From: Paenibacillus sp. oral taxon 786 str. D14
GTDB taxonomy: Bacteria > Bacillota > Bacilli > Paenibacillales > Paenibacillaceae
DNA length: 40,156 bases
Assembly (NCBI RefSeq): GCF_000159955.1
Contig: NZ_GG695970.1
Span: forward strand, 94,188 to 134,343
Direction: 5' to 3'
Positions 1 to 7,465 of the stretch are shown piece after piece. A program made the translations under genes and the position numbers. The notes under the pieces were generated by a model. It did no database searches. It saw only the letters and a program-made list of their open reading frames with translations, and had not been told where the DNA came from. The stretch's first letter is position 1, and every line of letters begins with the position of its first letter.

Positions 1-1214
1 AAGCCGCCTTTGAGGAGTTGGCCGGGCAGTGGGAGACATGGCTGACCGAACGAAAATTGTCTGCCGATCTGTCCCCGGAGGCGGCTGCGGACGTGTTCCG
101 CCTCGCGGAGCAAGGCCGGGACTGGCTGGCCCGCTTGGATGGGCTGGCGGCCAAGATGGCCGCGCTCCGTGCGGAGAACGAGCGGTTTGAACAGGAATGC
201 TTGGCTTATGGCGACCAAGCAACCTCCGATCAAGCCGCGGCAGTTCTGCGAGCAGCCTTATCTCACCTGGACGGCGCGCTCGAAGCGAAAAAACATCACG
301 ACCAGCTTTCCGCTCAGTTGTTACCGCTGGAGGAAGAGGGTCAGCGCTTAGACGATCGGTTGCGGCAATTGCGGGAATCGGAGCAGGCGTTGCTCGCCGA
401 AGCGGGTGCAGCTGACGGGGAGGAGCTGCTGCGTCTTGGGGCTGCGAAGGAATGGCGGGAAGCTTTGGAGCGGGAGGTGCGGCAGCTGGAGTTGATGCTG
501 TTTGCAGGACTGGACGAAGCGAAGCGGGAGGAGCTGGCGCAGCTGCTGCGGACGACGGAGGAAGCGGAGCTCCGCCAGCGCTTGGACACGGCGGAGGAGG
601 AGCTGGCGCAAGCTGAAGCTTGGCTCGGACAGCTCCAGGAGCAACGCGGACGTTTGCTGCAGGAGCAGGAAAGCTTAGCCGCCCGCTGTTTACGGGACGA
701 TCTGATGCAGCAATTAGAGGAGCAGCGGGCGGCTCTGCGCGATCGTCTCGATCAGTATGCGGTGATGGCGGTGTGCCATGAACTGATTGGCCGTGCACGC
801 CGGGTTTACGAGGAAGAGCGGCAACCTGCGGTGCTGCGAGCCGCGTCGGGATACTTCGCGGAAATGACCGGCGGCACCTACCGCCGCATCGTCATGAAGA
901 TCGGCACGCAGGAGCTGATGGCGGAGCATGCGGAGTTAGGCCCGCTCGAAAGTGCACGGCTTAGCCGAGGGACCGCGGAGCAGCTGTACTTGTCGATGCG
1001 GCTGGCTTTGTCCGAAGCGGTATCGGGTTCTCATCCGCTGCCGTTGCTGCTCGATGACTTGTTCGTCAACTTTGACGAAGGCCGCCTGGTAGGGGCGTTG
1101 TCGGTGCTGCGGAAGGTTGCGGACCGCCAGCAACTCATTATGATGACTTGCCATGAGCATGTGGTTCGGCATGTCCAAACCTTGCTGCCGGAAGCCAAGA
1201 TCGTGCATTTGTAA
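1..1214 (+). CDS. YhaN/SbcC-like AAA ATPase, C-terminal part
   Basis: This reading frame is already open at the window edge, so only the C-terminal part (about 400 residues) of a larger protein is seen. It is mostly a charged coiled coil (Glu/Leu/Gln/Arg-rich). It ends in the C-terminal half of an SMC/SbcC-type nucleotide-binding domain: an ABC-signature-like LSRGTAEQLYLSMRLAL, then a Walker B stretch LPLLLDDLFVNFD, then a switch-like MMTCHEH. That order is typical of YhaN, a membrane-linked relative of SbcC usually paired with an SbcD-like nuclease (YhaO); the partner would lie upstream, outside the window. A role in DNA end or stress metabolism is inferred from the family. A rho-independent terminator follows at 1269-1302. 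Confidence 0.8.
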   Translation, partial: AAFEELAGQWETWLTERKLSADLSPEAAADVFRLAEQGRDWLARLDGLAAKMAALRAENERFEQECLAYGDQATSDQAAAVLRAALSHLDGALEAKKHHDQLSAQLLPLEEEGQRLDDRLRQLRESEQALLAEAGAADGEELLRLGAAKEWREALEREVRQLELMLFAGLDEAKREELAQLLRTTEEAELRQRLDTAEEELAQAEAWLGQLQEQRGRLLQEQESLAARCLRDDLMQQLEEQRAALRDRLDQYAVMAVCHELIGRARRVYEEERQPAVLRAASGYFAEMTGGTYRRIVMKIGTQELMAEHAELGPLESARLSRGTAEQLYLSMRLALSEAVSGSHPLPLLLDDLFVNFDEGRLVGALSVLRKVADRQQLIMMTCHEHVVRHVQTLLPEAKIVHL

Positions 1215-1268
1215 ATTGATCATGTGAGTTTAGCAGCGCAAGAGTATCATTGATAGACAGCCAGAAGG

Positions 1269-1302
1269 TCCCCGGGGGATTAGCCCCTGGGGGTTTCTTT
1301 TT
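1269..1302 (+). terminator. Rho-independent terminator of the YhaN-like gene
   Basis: A GC-rich stem (CCCCGGGG pairing with CCCCTGGGG, one bulge) is followed by GTTTCTTTTT. It also forms the last codons and stop of the opposing gene, whose stop codon is at 1280-1282. Confidence 0.8.
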
Positions 1303-2326
1303 GCCGATATATCCCTAACATGAGCGCCCAAATCAAACTGAACAAGCCAAACACGGGATACAGCACCGATAGCAGGGAGCTAAAACCAAATTGGCTGGTG
1401 ATATAACAGATACACAAAATCGTAACCGAAATCAGCATCGGCGGCACTTGAACCCGCTGCTGCAGCTGGAGGGTCACCCCATACACGTCGGCGACAAAGG
1501 TGCTGAAGATTTCCATAAAAATAAGCAGCACATAGATCAGTTGGATGGTGGTTCCCAGCTGCTCGGCAATGCTGCCCATCGGGATTTCGTACTGCACGAT
1601 CCCTGGCATGTAAGCCGACAGGGCAAAATGACCGGCCATTAGCATAAAGCCAACGCCGACGCCGCCGAGAACGCCGCCCAGGACAATCACCCGGCGACTT
1701 TCAGTATGGCTGCCGATCGGCACCAGCACCGCCTGAGCCATGGACAAGTTAAAGGCTGCATACATCAGCGGCGCAGCCCAAGCGGCGATCAGCGGATGAT
1801 CCGTCTCCAGCGACAGAAAACGAGCCGCCCCCGGCGAGCCCGCGGTATTGGTGATAATGGCGAGGGAGAGAATCAGCATCATCGGGACCACGATGGAGTT
1901 CAACTGCAGCACCCCTTTGATTCCCCGGCCCAGCAGCAGATAGGTAGCAATCAAAGTGATCCAAAGGCCTGTCTGATAATGCAAGCCCAGGTGTTCCATA
2001 AAGACGGAGCCGGCGCCTGCCAGCATCACGCTATTGACACCGATGAGCACGATCAACGTAAAAATGCTGAGCGCACTGCCGATCCGTTCGCCAAACAAAC
2101 GGCGGTTTAAGTCTTCATAGGAAGCTGCTTGAATCGTTCGAGCAAGCAGCATCATTTTGGTGCCAAGCCAGACGAACAGCAGCGTAGATAGCAGGATCGT
2201 CAATACGCCCCATTTGCCGTACCGGGTGAAAAACTGAAGAATTTCCTGTCCCGTCGCGAAACCGGCGCCAACGACGGTGCCGATGTAGGTGAAGGCGATC
2301 TGCAGAACTTTTACGGCATTTTTCAT
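1280..2326 (-). CDS. YkvI-like multi-pass membrane transporter
   Basis: A roughly 348-residue integral membrane protein with about ten hydrophobic segments. It opens with the glycine-rich first helix AFTYIGTVVGAGFATGQEILQFF, characteristic of the YkvI family, which is related in fold to APC/NSS-type secondary transporters. The substrate is unknown. The start is placed at the ATG at 2326, preceded at 6 bases by a GGGGGG Shine-Dalgarno; the open frame extends 17 codons further but without homology. The gene is monocistronic and converges on the YhaN-like gene, sharing its terminator. Two inverted repeats sit just upstream (2343-2364 and 2371-2387) and may be its promoter/operator region. Confidence 0.75.
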   Translation of the reverse strand: MKNAVKVLQIAFTYIGTVVGAGFATGQEILQFFTRYGKWGVLTILLSTLLFVWLGTKMMLLARTIQAASYEDLNRRLFGERIGSALSIFTLIVLIGVNSVMLAGAGSVFMEHLGLHYQTGLWITLIATYLLLGRGIKGVLQLNSIVVPMMLILSLAIITNTAGSPGAARFLSLETDHPLIAAWAAPLMYAAFNLSMAQAVLVPIGSHTESRRVIVLGGVLGGVGVGFMLMAGHFALSAYMPGIVQYEIPMGSIAEQLGTTIQLIYVLLIFMEIFSTFVADVYGVTLQLQQRVQVPPMLISVTILCICYITSQFGFSSLLSVLYPVFGLFSLIWALMLGIYRQKETPRG

Positions 2327-2342
2327 GGTTTTCCCCCCGGTT

Positions 2343-2387
2343 CTTGTGCTATATATAGTACAAGGTATGTTGTCCAAGAACTGGACA
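2343..2387 (-). promoter_or_regulatory. Two operator-like inverted repeats upstream of the YkvI-like gene
   Basis: At 2343-2364 a 22-bp near-perfect palindrome has arms CTTGT and ACAAG around CTATATATAG. At 2371-2387 TGTCCA and TGGACA are separated by 5 bases. Both lie 17-60 bp before the ATG on the minus strand, where a promoter and operator are expected. The binding factor is unknown. Confidence 0.4.
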
Positions 2388-2398
2388 TGACTTAAAAC

Positions 2399-2699
2399 CT
2401 ATAGGTCGTCCAAAAAGTCATCTTTCGAGCGCGGCAGGTTTGCTCGCCGTCAATGTAACGGAACTGAGAGACGTTATTCGCCGGAGAATGGGACTATTCA
2501 GATTCTAACGGAACGAGCTGACCTTATTTGGGACAAATTCAGCTGATTGACCGTCAAAATGGTCCAATAAGGCCTCTAGGTTCCGTTAGCGCGGGAAATA
2601 GCCGGGAAATGGGCAAATAAGGGCCGTACGTTCCGTTACGCCCAGCCGCACACCGCTCCCGCATGAACTCGAAATCTGACTTGTTGGACGAAGCTATAG
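2399..2699. mobile_element. MITE-like element with about 31-bp terminal inverted repeats
   Basis: The two ends match in inverted orientation over about 31 bp, 2399-2429 against 2668-2699. Both begin CTATAG and share the blocks TCGTCCAA, AAGTCA and TTTCGAG, with a few differences and one gap. There is no coding capacity inside. Four copies of a module TAACGGAAC-N7-(C/G)(C/T)TTATT(T)(G/C) lie within, two forward (2456, 2506) and two reversed (ending 2588, 2638), so the whole element can fold back. No clear target duplication is seen. The right end stops 24 bp before the xpt start codon. Confidence 0.6.
2456..2638. repeat. Four TAACGGAAC modules, two direct then two inverted
   Basis: Modules start with TAACGGAAC at 2456-2464 and 2506-2514. 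The reverse complement, GTTCCGTTA, is at 2580-2588 and 2630-2638. In each, about 7 variable bases separate this block from a TTATT-containing block. The middle two form the best stem, flanking about 30 bp. Confidence 0.6.
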
Positions 2700-2723
2700 A
2701 TCATGATCTTTGGAGGAAATGAT

Positions 2724-3296
2724 ATGGAATTGTTAAAACAAAAGATCGTCGAGCAAGGGGTCATCGTCTCGGACCAAGTGCTGAAGTTGGACGGGCTGCT
2801 GAATCATCAGGTGGATCCGCAACTGACGATGGAGATGGGCAAGGAATTTGCCAGACGGTTTCGCGACCAAGGGGTTACCCGCGTCATTACGGTGGAGTCG
2901 TCGGGGATCGCGGTGGCGTTTGCGACCGCTTATGAGTTAGGCGTCCCGCTTGTATTTGCGCGGCGGAAGAAAACGCTGCTGGCCGAGCCGGACATGCTGT
3001 GCGAGCGTGTCCCTTCGTTTACGAAAGGAATCGTGACGGACATTCTGGTGTCACGCGATTTTCTTGGGGAGAACGACCGGGTGCTGTTCATTGACGATAT
3101 TATCGCGAATGGTGACGCAGCCCGGGGATTGATCCGAATTATTGAAAGATCCGGGGCGGAACTGGTTGGAGCGGGAATCGTCATCGAGAAATGCTTCCAG
3201 CCCGGAGCCCAGGCGATTCGGGAGCAGGGGATCCGTCTGGAGACGCTGGCCCGCATCGCATCGTTGGAGGGCGGACAAATCACGTTCGCTGACTGA
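2724..3296 (+). CDS. xpt: Xanthine phosphoribosyltransferase
   Basis: A type I phosphoribosyltransferase of 190 residues that converts xanthine and PRPP to XMP in purine salvage in the cytoplasm. It opens MELLKQKIVEQGVIVSDQVLKLDGLLNHQ, the Xpt-type N-terminus, and has the PRPP-binding loop VLFIDDIIANGDA at about residues 120-132. Length matches the usual Xpt. The start is the ATG at 2724 behind GGAGG at 2712-2716, not the in-frame codon at 2703. No xanthine permease (pbuX) follows, and no purine riboswitch is recognisable upstream, where the MITE-like element lies instead. Expression signals are therefore unclear; TATAGA at 2695-2700, at the element's edge, could serve as a -10. Confidence 0.93.
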   Translation: MELLKQKIVEQGVIVSDQVLKLDGLLNHQVDPQLTMEMGKEFARRFRDQGVTRVITVESSGIAVAFATAYELGVPLVFARRKKTLLAEPDMLCERVPSFTKGIVTDILVSRDFLGENDRVLFIDDIIANGDAARGLIRIIERSGAELVGAGIVIEKCFQPGAQAIREQGIRLETLARIASLEGGQITFAD

Positions 3297-3340
3297 GGAC
3301 AAACGGGCGAAGAAAATGCAGCCAAATTACGGTTAATCCT

Positions 3341-3368
3341 TTGCAGGCCTCCGTTTTTTCGCTATAAT
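3341..3368 (+). promoter_or_regulatory. Sigma-A-like promoter for the 110-aa gene
   Basis: TTGCAG at 3341-3346 and TATAAT at 3363-3368 with a 16-bp spacer, 31 bp before the start codon. Confidence 0.65.
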
Positions 3369-3398
3369 GAGGATTACTAGGGAGAGGAGGCTAAAAGA

Positions 3399-3731
3399 AT
3401 GGGGAAAGAATTGGCAGTAGACGCGGAGTTTTTTCTTTCGAAATTGTCCGAAGCGAAGGTAACTTTTGAACGTGCCCTGGATTGCAAACATACCGAGTTT
3501 GATGACCTTTATCCCTATATGCTTGAACATCCCCAGTTTTTCTGGTACAAACGCTATGTAGCATGGTCGCAATTGTTAACGATAGCCGGGCTGTGCCAAG
3601 AGCTCGATGTGCCTTGGAAGGAACAGTTCAGCCCGCAACAAGTAGGGTATTTGGAGCAAAGAGTCATGTCGGCCAAAGTGCTTGATTTCTGGTTTGAAAC
3701 GAATGACAGCAGGGAGCACGCTTCGCGATAA
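3399..3731 (+). CDS. Hypothetical protein, 110 aa
   Basis: I do not recognise a family. The ATG at 3399 has a strong GGAGAGGAGG ribosome binding site, and the gene has its own promoter and a good terminator at 3811-3838, so it is a real single-gene unit. The product is soluble and acidic, rich in aromatic residues in the middle (HPQFFWYKRYVAW), and probably mainly helical. No signal peptide or membrane segment is visible. Confidence 0.7.
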   Translation: MGKELAVDAEFFLSKLSEAKVTFERALDCKHTEFDDLYPYMLEHPQFFWYKRYVAWSQLLTIAGLCQELDVPWKEQFSPQQVGYLEQRVMSAKVLDFWFETNDSREHASR

Positions 3732-3810
3732 TCCCCTGCGCAAGGTCCAAAGCGACCTGATACTGTCCGGTGCTGCACCGGCTGCTTAAAGCATTCAAAA
3801 TGATCGAAGT

Positions 3811-3837
3811 CCCGCTGGTTCGCCGGCGGGGCTTTTT
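3811..3837 (+). terminator. Rho-independent terminator after the 110-aa gene
   Basis: CCCGCTGG pairs with CCGGCGGG around a TTCG loop, followed by GCTTTTT. Its position argues against the longer open frame that starts at 3770. Confidence 0.85.
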
Positions 3838-3883
3838 CTTGCATTTCCCTAAGGCGAAGGATGGACGGGACCTGCAACTATTG

Positions 3884-3889
3884 TATAAT
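3884..3889 (+). promoter_or_regulatory. -10 element (TATAAT) for the 71-aa gene
   Basis: A perfect TATAAT lies 24 bp before the ATG at 3914. No good -35 is seen. Confidence 0.45.
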
Positions 3890-3913
3890 GATTCCCAGGA
3901 GGTGGGGTATCCG

Positions 3914-4129
3914 ATGATCTCGGATGAATTATTGGACCAATACCGGCTGTCCGGAGAAAAAATACGCGTCGTACGCGACGGCCTTCCGGAAAACGACGTG
4001 CGGGGAATCGTCGTAGCTTGGGACGACACGCATGTGTTAATCCGCAAACCGAACCGCAACGTGGTGAAGCTGGACCGCAATTACATTTATCAGCCTGCGA
4101 AAGAGCCTAGAATTTCGCCGGTGGATTAA
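3914..4129 (+). CDS. Small hypothetical protein, 71 aa, DUF2187/YkvS-like
   Basis: The frame is open from 3770, but the first 48 codons span the upstream terminator. The ATG at 3914, with GGAGGTGGGG 6-15 bases before it and TATAAT further up, is the likely start. The product (MISDELLDQYRLSGEKIRVV...) has the alternating beta pattern GIVVAWDDTHVLIRKPNRNVVKLDRNY, resembling the small SH3/KOW-like DUF2187 proteins of Bacillales such as YkvS. The function of those is unknown, and this assignment is tentative. It ends at a bidirectional terminator shared with the convergent gene. Confidence 0.65.
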   Translation: MISDELLDQYRLSGEKIRVVRDGLPENDVRGIVVAWDDTHVLIRKPNRNVVKLDRNYIYQPAKEPRISPVD

Positions 4130-4140
4130 GATATGAGGGA

Positions 4141-4187
4141 AAAGGGGAACTTAAGGAAGGAGATGTGCCTTGAGGTTCCCTTTTTCC
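4141..4187. terminator. Bidirectional terminator between convergent genes
   Basis: GGGAACTTAAGG (4145-4156) pairs with CCTTGAGGTTCCC (4168-4180). A T-run follows on the + strand (4181-4185) and a shorter one on the - strand. It lies partly inside the end of the minus-strand gene. Confidence 0.75.
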
Positions 4188-4582
4188 ATGCGTTCTCTCC
4201 GGGACGAACCTGCCGCCTGGGCGGTTCCGTTCAAATAAGCGCGCATCCGGGAGGATACCTCCTGTTGCAGGCCGGCCCACAAAATCCTCATCTTTCCGCG
4301 ATAGCCCCGGCAACGGTATTCCGCCTGAATGCCGTTCTCATCCTGGTGAATGCGTTCGATAGCGATGTTCCGCTCGCGGAGATTGCCGTGGATTTCCGAG
4401 AGAACCAGCGCCGCTCGCCGCTCGCCGTTGCGGATGAGTTCAACGTAAGCTTCGGGGCTCTTCAGCAGCCCGCTTTGCTCGAGAATTCGGGCGTCCCTTT
4501 GAAATACTTTTTGCAAAAAACCAAGCAGCAACGCGCTCTTGATCAGCGCGAGTTCCTCTTCCTTAATGCCGGGAACGGCCAT
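4151..4582 (-). CDS. Hypothetical protein, 143 aa, possible SOS-regulated gene
   Basis: No family recognised. The ATG at 4582 has AGAGGTG 9 bases upstream. The protein is soluble, charged and probably helical, with many Arg/Glu residues (NLRERNIAIERIHQDENG), and no signal peptide or membrane segment. Its promoter is well formed (-35 TTGATT, 18 bp, -10 TATGAT on the minus strand) and is followed directly by a LexA/DinR-box match at 4602-4615. It may therefore be repressed by LexA and induced by DNA damage. This regulation is inferred from the site alone. Confidence 0.65.
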   Translation of the reverse strand: MAVPGIKEEELALIKSALLLGFLQKVFQRDARILEQSGLLKSPEAYVELIRNGERRAALVLSEIHGNLRERNIAIERIHQDENGIQAEYRCRGYRGKMRILWAGLQQEVSSRMRAYLNGTAQAAGSSRRERMEKGNLKAHLLP

Positions 4583-4601
4583 AGGTCAACACCTCTTTGT
4601 G

Positions 4602-4646
4602 CGAACTTATGTTCTTATCATAACCCGATAGATTATTTTTAATCAA
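4602..4646 (-). promoter_or_regulatory. Promoter with LexA (SOS) box
   Basis: On the minus strand, TTGATT (4646-4641), an 18-bp spacer and TATGAT (4622-4617) form a promoter. Just downstream is AGAACATAAGTTCG (4615-4602), which fits the Gram-positive LexA box CGAAC-N4-GTTCG at all but one arm position. Its placement over the start of transcription suits a repressor. Confidence 0.55.
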
Positions 4647-4670
4647 GGGGGCTTATCCGAAAGTTGGGCA

Positions 4671-4700
4671 TTGACTTTTTTGGGTTGGACGTGGTATGAT
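4671..4700 (+). promoter_or_regulatory. Promoter of tRNA-Leu copy 1
   Basis: TTGACT (4671-4676), an 18-bp spacer, TATGAT (4695-4700). The bases after it (TATCTTGTCGCTGC) recur after the promoter of copy 2 and, diverged, of copy 3. Confidence 0.8.
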
Positions 4701-4744
4701 CTATCTTGTCGCTGCAAAATATGATTTTGTACGATACCGATTAT

Positions 4745-4829
<85 letters not shown>

Positions 4830-4845
4830 TTGATTTTTAACGAAC

Positions 4846-4890
4846 AAGAGCTCTTGATTGACCTTTATGGTGATCGAGAGCTCTTTTTTT
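4846..4890 (+). terminator. Terminator of tRNA-Leu copy 1
   Basis: AAGAGCTCTTGAT pairs with ATCGAGAGCTCTT, followed by a T-run. Confidence 0.9.
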
Positions 4891-4913
4891 GCTCATTGTT
4901 GTGAGAGATCGTG

Positions 4914-4988
4914 TTGACAAATCCCCAGAGCCAGCCTAATATCAACTTAACTTAAACGTTTAAGTTTAGAACATTAATCGTTTAAGTT
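4914..4988 (+). promoter_or_regulatory. Promoter with two LacI-type operators for esterase-lacI
   Basis: TTGACA (4914-4919), a 17-bp spacer and TAATAT (4937-4942) form a strong promoter. A perfect 18-bp palindrome, AACTTAAACGTTTAAGTT, centred on CG, covers 4949-4966 at the expected start of transcription. A second, half-degenerate copy (right arm GTTTAAGTT) lies at 4971-4988. A central CG in an AT-rich palindrome is typical of LacI-family operators, and the repressor is encoded one gene downstream. Confidence 0.8.
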
Positions 4989-5017
4989 AAATTTGCTTGC
5001 CGAAGGGATGGTTACGA

Positions 5018-6361
5018 ATGGGAGCGGAAATCGTTACACTTGCTAATGTGTACTCCAGGTTTTTGGGCAATGCTCGGGAGGTTTATGTCTATTTGCCTCC
5101 TTCTTATGCGGAAGCGGAGCATCGTCGGTACCCGGTGCTTTATGCGCAGGATGGACAGCATATGTTTGCGTCTGATTCTAAGGGAGACTCTTGGGAGATG
5201 CACCTAACAGCCGAGCGGTTAAACCGGGAAGGTCGGATGGAAGAAGTGATTATCGTGGCGGTATCGTCCATTGAGGATCAACGGGGCTCGGAGTATTTTC
5301 ACAATCATCCGGGAGTTCGAGAAGCTTTCCATACGACTTGTAAAGGGGATCTGTACGAAAGGTTTCTCATTGAGGAGCTGAAGCCGATGATCGATGCTAA
5401 GTTTCGGACATTAACGGACCGGGAGCATACGGCGATCATCGGTTCTTCTGCGGGCGGACTTGTCTCTTATCATATCGCTTTTCGCCGGCCGGACATCTTT
5501 GGACAGGTGGCGATCCTGTCGCCTTTTCTGGTGCATGCGGTGGTGAATGAACCAAGGGACCATATGAACCATCTTGAACCGGTACGCGAGCAAAAAATAT
5601 ACCATTCCTTCCCGGTGAAACCGCCGTCGTTGCGTGTTTGGGTCGATATCGGAGGAGCGGAAGGGCTTATCATGCCTCGTCACGTCCGGGCGTTTGTGGA
5701 TGAAATGATCGAAAGCGGCTTTACGCCGGGCGAGGATTTGATGTTTTTGCTCGACGAGACGGCAGGCCACTCCCAAGCCGATTGGGCCAGACGGTTGCAT
5801 TGTCCGCTGATGTATCTGTTTGGCGAGATCGGACGTCCGCGCAGTATCAGACTGGACGGGAGAAGACAAGTGGGGCTGCAAGGGCATCGGGTCTGGCTCT
5901 ATCCCCAAGTGACCTGCGACACAGGCTTCGAAATGAGTTTACTCCAGGCAGACTATACGGTGGACTGTCCGGAAGTGCTGAAGGTGGGACCGGACGGCTT
6001 GATCGTTCCGCTGGCCGAAGGGAAAGCTGATGTAACGGTCAGCTTCGGCGGGCTTACCGCACTGACGAGCATCGAGGTGATCCCGGACTTGTCCGAGCAC
6101 GTGCAAGTTGAAATCAGCGTGACCGTTCCACCGTCTACCCCGGCGGATGCTCGAATTCACGCGGGGTTCGAAATCCCGAAATTTCGAGACGGGTTCTATC
6201 AGGGGAGCTTCTTGCTGCCTAGAGACCTGGTATTTGATGTGAAGGTATCGCGAGGCTTTGGATTCCATGAGCGCAGGGCAACGAGCCGACGCTTTGACAC
6301 CTCCGAGCCGGTTCGTCTGCATTTCATCGTGGAGGAGTGGGAGGATGACCCAACTGCCTAA
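5018..6361 (+). CDS. Putative esterase (alpha/beta-hydrolase, esterase D / enterochelin-esterase type), two-domain
   Basis: A 447-residue cytoplasmic protein. The first 260 residues form a putative-esterase alpha/beta-hydrolase: REVYVYLPPSY, then YPVLYAQDGQHMF, then the nucleophile elbow GSSAGG (residues 142-147, probable nucleophile Ser144), with an acid and a His (AGHSQADW) later. The last 180 residues are an extra beta-rich domain (DLSEHVQVEISVTVPPSTP...) of the kind found in sugar-metabolism esterases. The ATG at 5018 is chosen because a GAAGGGA site precedes it. The true substrate is unknown; deacylation of imported sugars or glycosides is plausible from the carbohydrate context. It is co-transcribed with the LacI-type gene 87 bp downstream. 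Confidence 0.8.
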   Translation: MGAEIVTLANVYSRFLGNAREVYVYLPPSYAEAEHRRYPVLYAQDGQHMFASDSKGDSWEMHLTAERLNREGRMEEVIIVAVSSIEDQRGSEYFHNHPGVREAFHTTCKGDLYERFLIEELKPMIDAKFRTLTDREHTAIIGSSAGGLVSYHIAFRRPDIFGQVAILSPFLVHAVVNEPRDHMNHLEPVREQKIYHSFPVKPPSLRVWVDIGGAEGLIMPRHVRAFVDEMIESGFTPGEDLMFLLDETAGHSQADWARRLHCPLMYLFGEIGRPRSIRLDGRRQVGLQGHRVWLYPQVTCDTGFEMSLLQADYTVDCPEVLKVGPDGLIVPLAEGKADVTVSFGGLTALTSIEVIPDLSEHVQVEISVTVPPSTPADARIHAGFEIPKFRDGFYQGSFLLPRDLVFDVKVSRGFGFHERRATSRRFDTSEPVRLHFIVEEWEDDPTA

Positions 6362-6448
6362 TCCTTTATGGATCAAGGCAGTAGCGATTCCCTTTCGGGA
6401 TATGGTATCATCCTACCAAAGTGCTAGAGATTTGATGAGGTGTTGGCC

Positions 6449-7435
6449 GTGAAAAAAACAACCATGAAGGATATTGCCCGTGAAGCGAAGGTTTCGGTGG
6501 CAACGGTTAGTTACATTTTAAATCATGTGGACAACCAGAAAATTACGGAAGAAACGCGCTGCCGTGTGTTGGAAGCCGCGAAGAAGCTAAATTATATCCC
6601 CAGCCTTGCGGCACGTTCGCTTGTCCGGGGGAAATCCGGCATGGTGGCCTTGCTCTTCTGCCGCAGCGAGCGGGACGGGTTATGGAAGCAGCTCTATTAC
6701 GGCAGATTAGCTGAACGGATGGAGGTGCTCTGCAATCAGGCAGGCTATCACCTGCTTGTGCTGGGGATGGACGCCTTGCGGCCCAATCCAGAGATCATCC
6801 GGCAGCGGGAGGTGGATGGGGTGCTGTTGGCCGGAGTGAAGCAGGACGTCTTCCGGGACATCTCCGTCCATTTTAGCTTTGGGGTTCCGATCGTACTGCT
6901 CGATACCCATATCGACGATCCGCTGTTTCATAAAGTTGTGATGGATTACCGCAAGGCGTTTACCTTATGGAGAGAGCAATCGGCCGCGACCGCACGGCGC
7001 TTTCTGGTGTTGGATGACTTCACGAATGAGAACACGATGAAGATCATCATGGATGCGGCAGAACTCGAACCGGAAGCCATTTTCGTGCTCACAGCGGACA
7101 ACGTGGACCATTTGCCCGATTTTCTGGCGCGGTTTAGAGGGGGCGCCGGGATTGTGATCAACGAGTTTGTTGGCATGCTTGTTGCGAACGCCTCACGAGG
7201 ACTGGACGTGGATCTGACCGTCCTTTGTACGAGCGGCTGTCCTGAAGTGCTGCCTTCGACGGTCCACAAGCTCACCTCAGAAGCAAATCGCGGACAACTG
7301 GAGGTTGCTTTTCAGATCATGCAGTTTTATATCGAATCGAAGGACAAGCCCCCTTCAAATGCAAGCTCCAAAACTCAAGTGGGATATGAAGAATACGTTT
7401 CGATTCCTTTGCAGCAAGTGATTGCCGAGGGCTAA
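6449..7435 (+). CDS. LacI-family transcriptional regulator
   Basis: A 328-residue repressor with an N-terminal helix-turn-helix and hinge (TTMKDIAREAKVSVATVSYILN, then AARSLVRGKSG) and a periplasmic-binding-like effector domain (MVALLFCRSE..., VDGVLLAG, GVPIVLLDTHIDDP). The GTG at 6449 is the best start: GATGAGG lies 8 bases upstream and the motif begins directly after it. The effector part looks short and divergent; the segment after VVMDYRKAF is shortened relative to the usual type 1 binding-protein fold. It is probably the repressor of the 4949-4988 operators, so it would regulate its own transcription. Confidence 0.88.
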   Translation: MKKTTMKDIAREAKVSVATVSYILNHVDNQKITEETRCRVLEAAKKLNYIPSLAARSLVRGKSGMVALLFCRSERDGLWKQLYYGRLAERMEVLCNQAGYHLLVLGMDALRPNPEIIRQREVDGVLLAGVKQDVFRDISVHFSFGVPIVLLDTHIDDPLFHKVVMDYRKAFTLWREQSAATARRFLVLDDFTNENTMKIIMDAAELEPEAIFVLTADNVDHLPDFLARFRGGAGIVINEFVGMLVANASRGLDVDLTVLCTSGCPEVLPSTVHKLTSEANRGQLEVAFQIMQFYIESKDKPPSNASSKTQVGYEEYVSIPLQQVIAEG

Positions 7436-7465
7436 CTTCCCTCCGCTTCGTATGCCTCTTGCCAC

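Noticed and set aside
2600..2723. Purine riboswitch before xpt
   Set aside because: I could not find the conserved purine-aptamer core or a terminator/antiterminator pair; the region is the MITE-like element.
3770..3913. Longer N-terminus for the 71-aa protein
   Set aside because: The extra codons run through the preceding gene's terminator, and the ATG at 3914 has the ribosome binding site.
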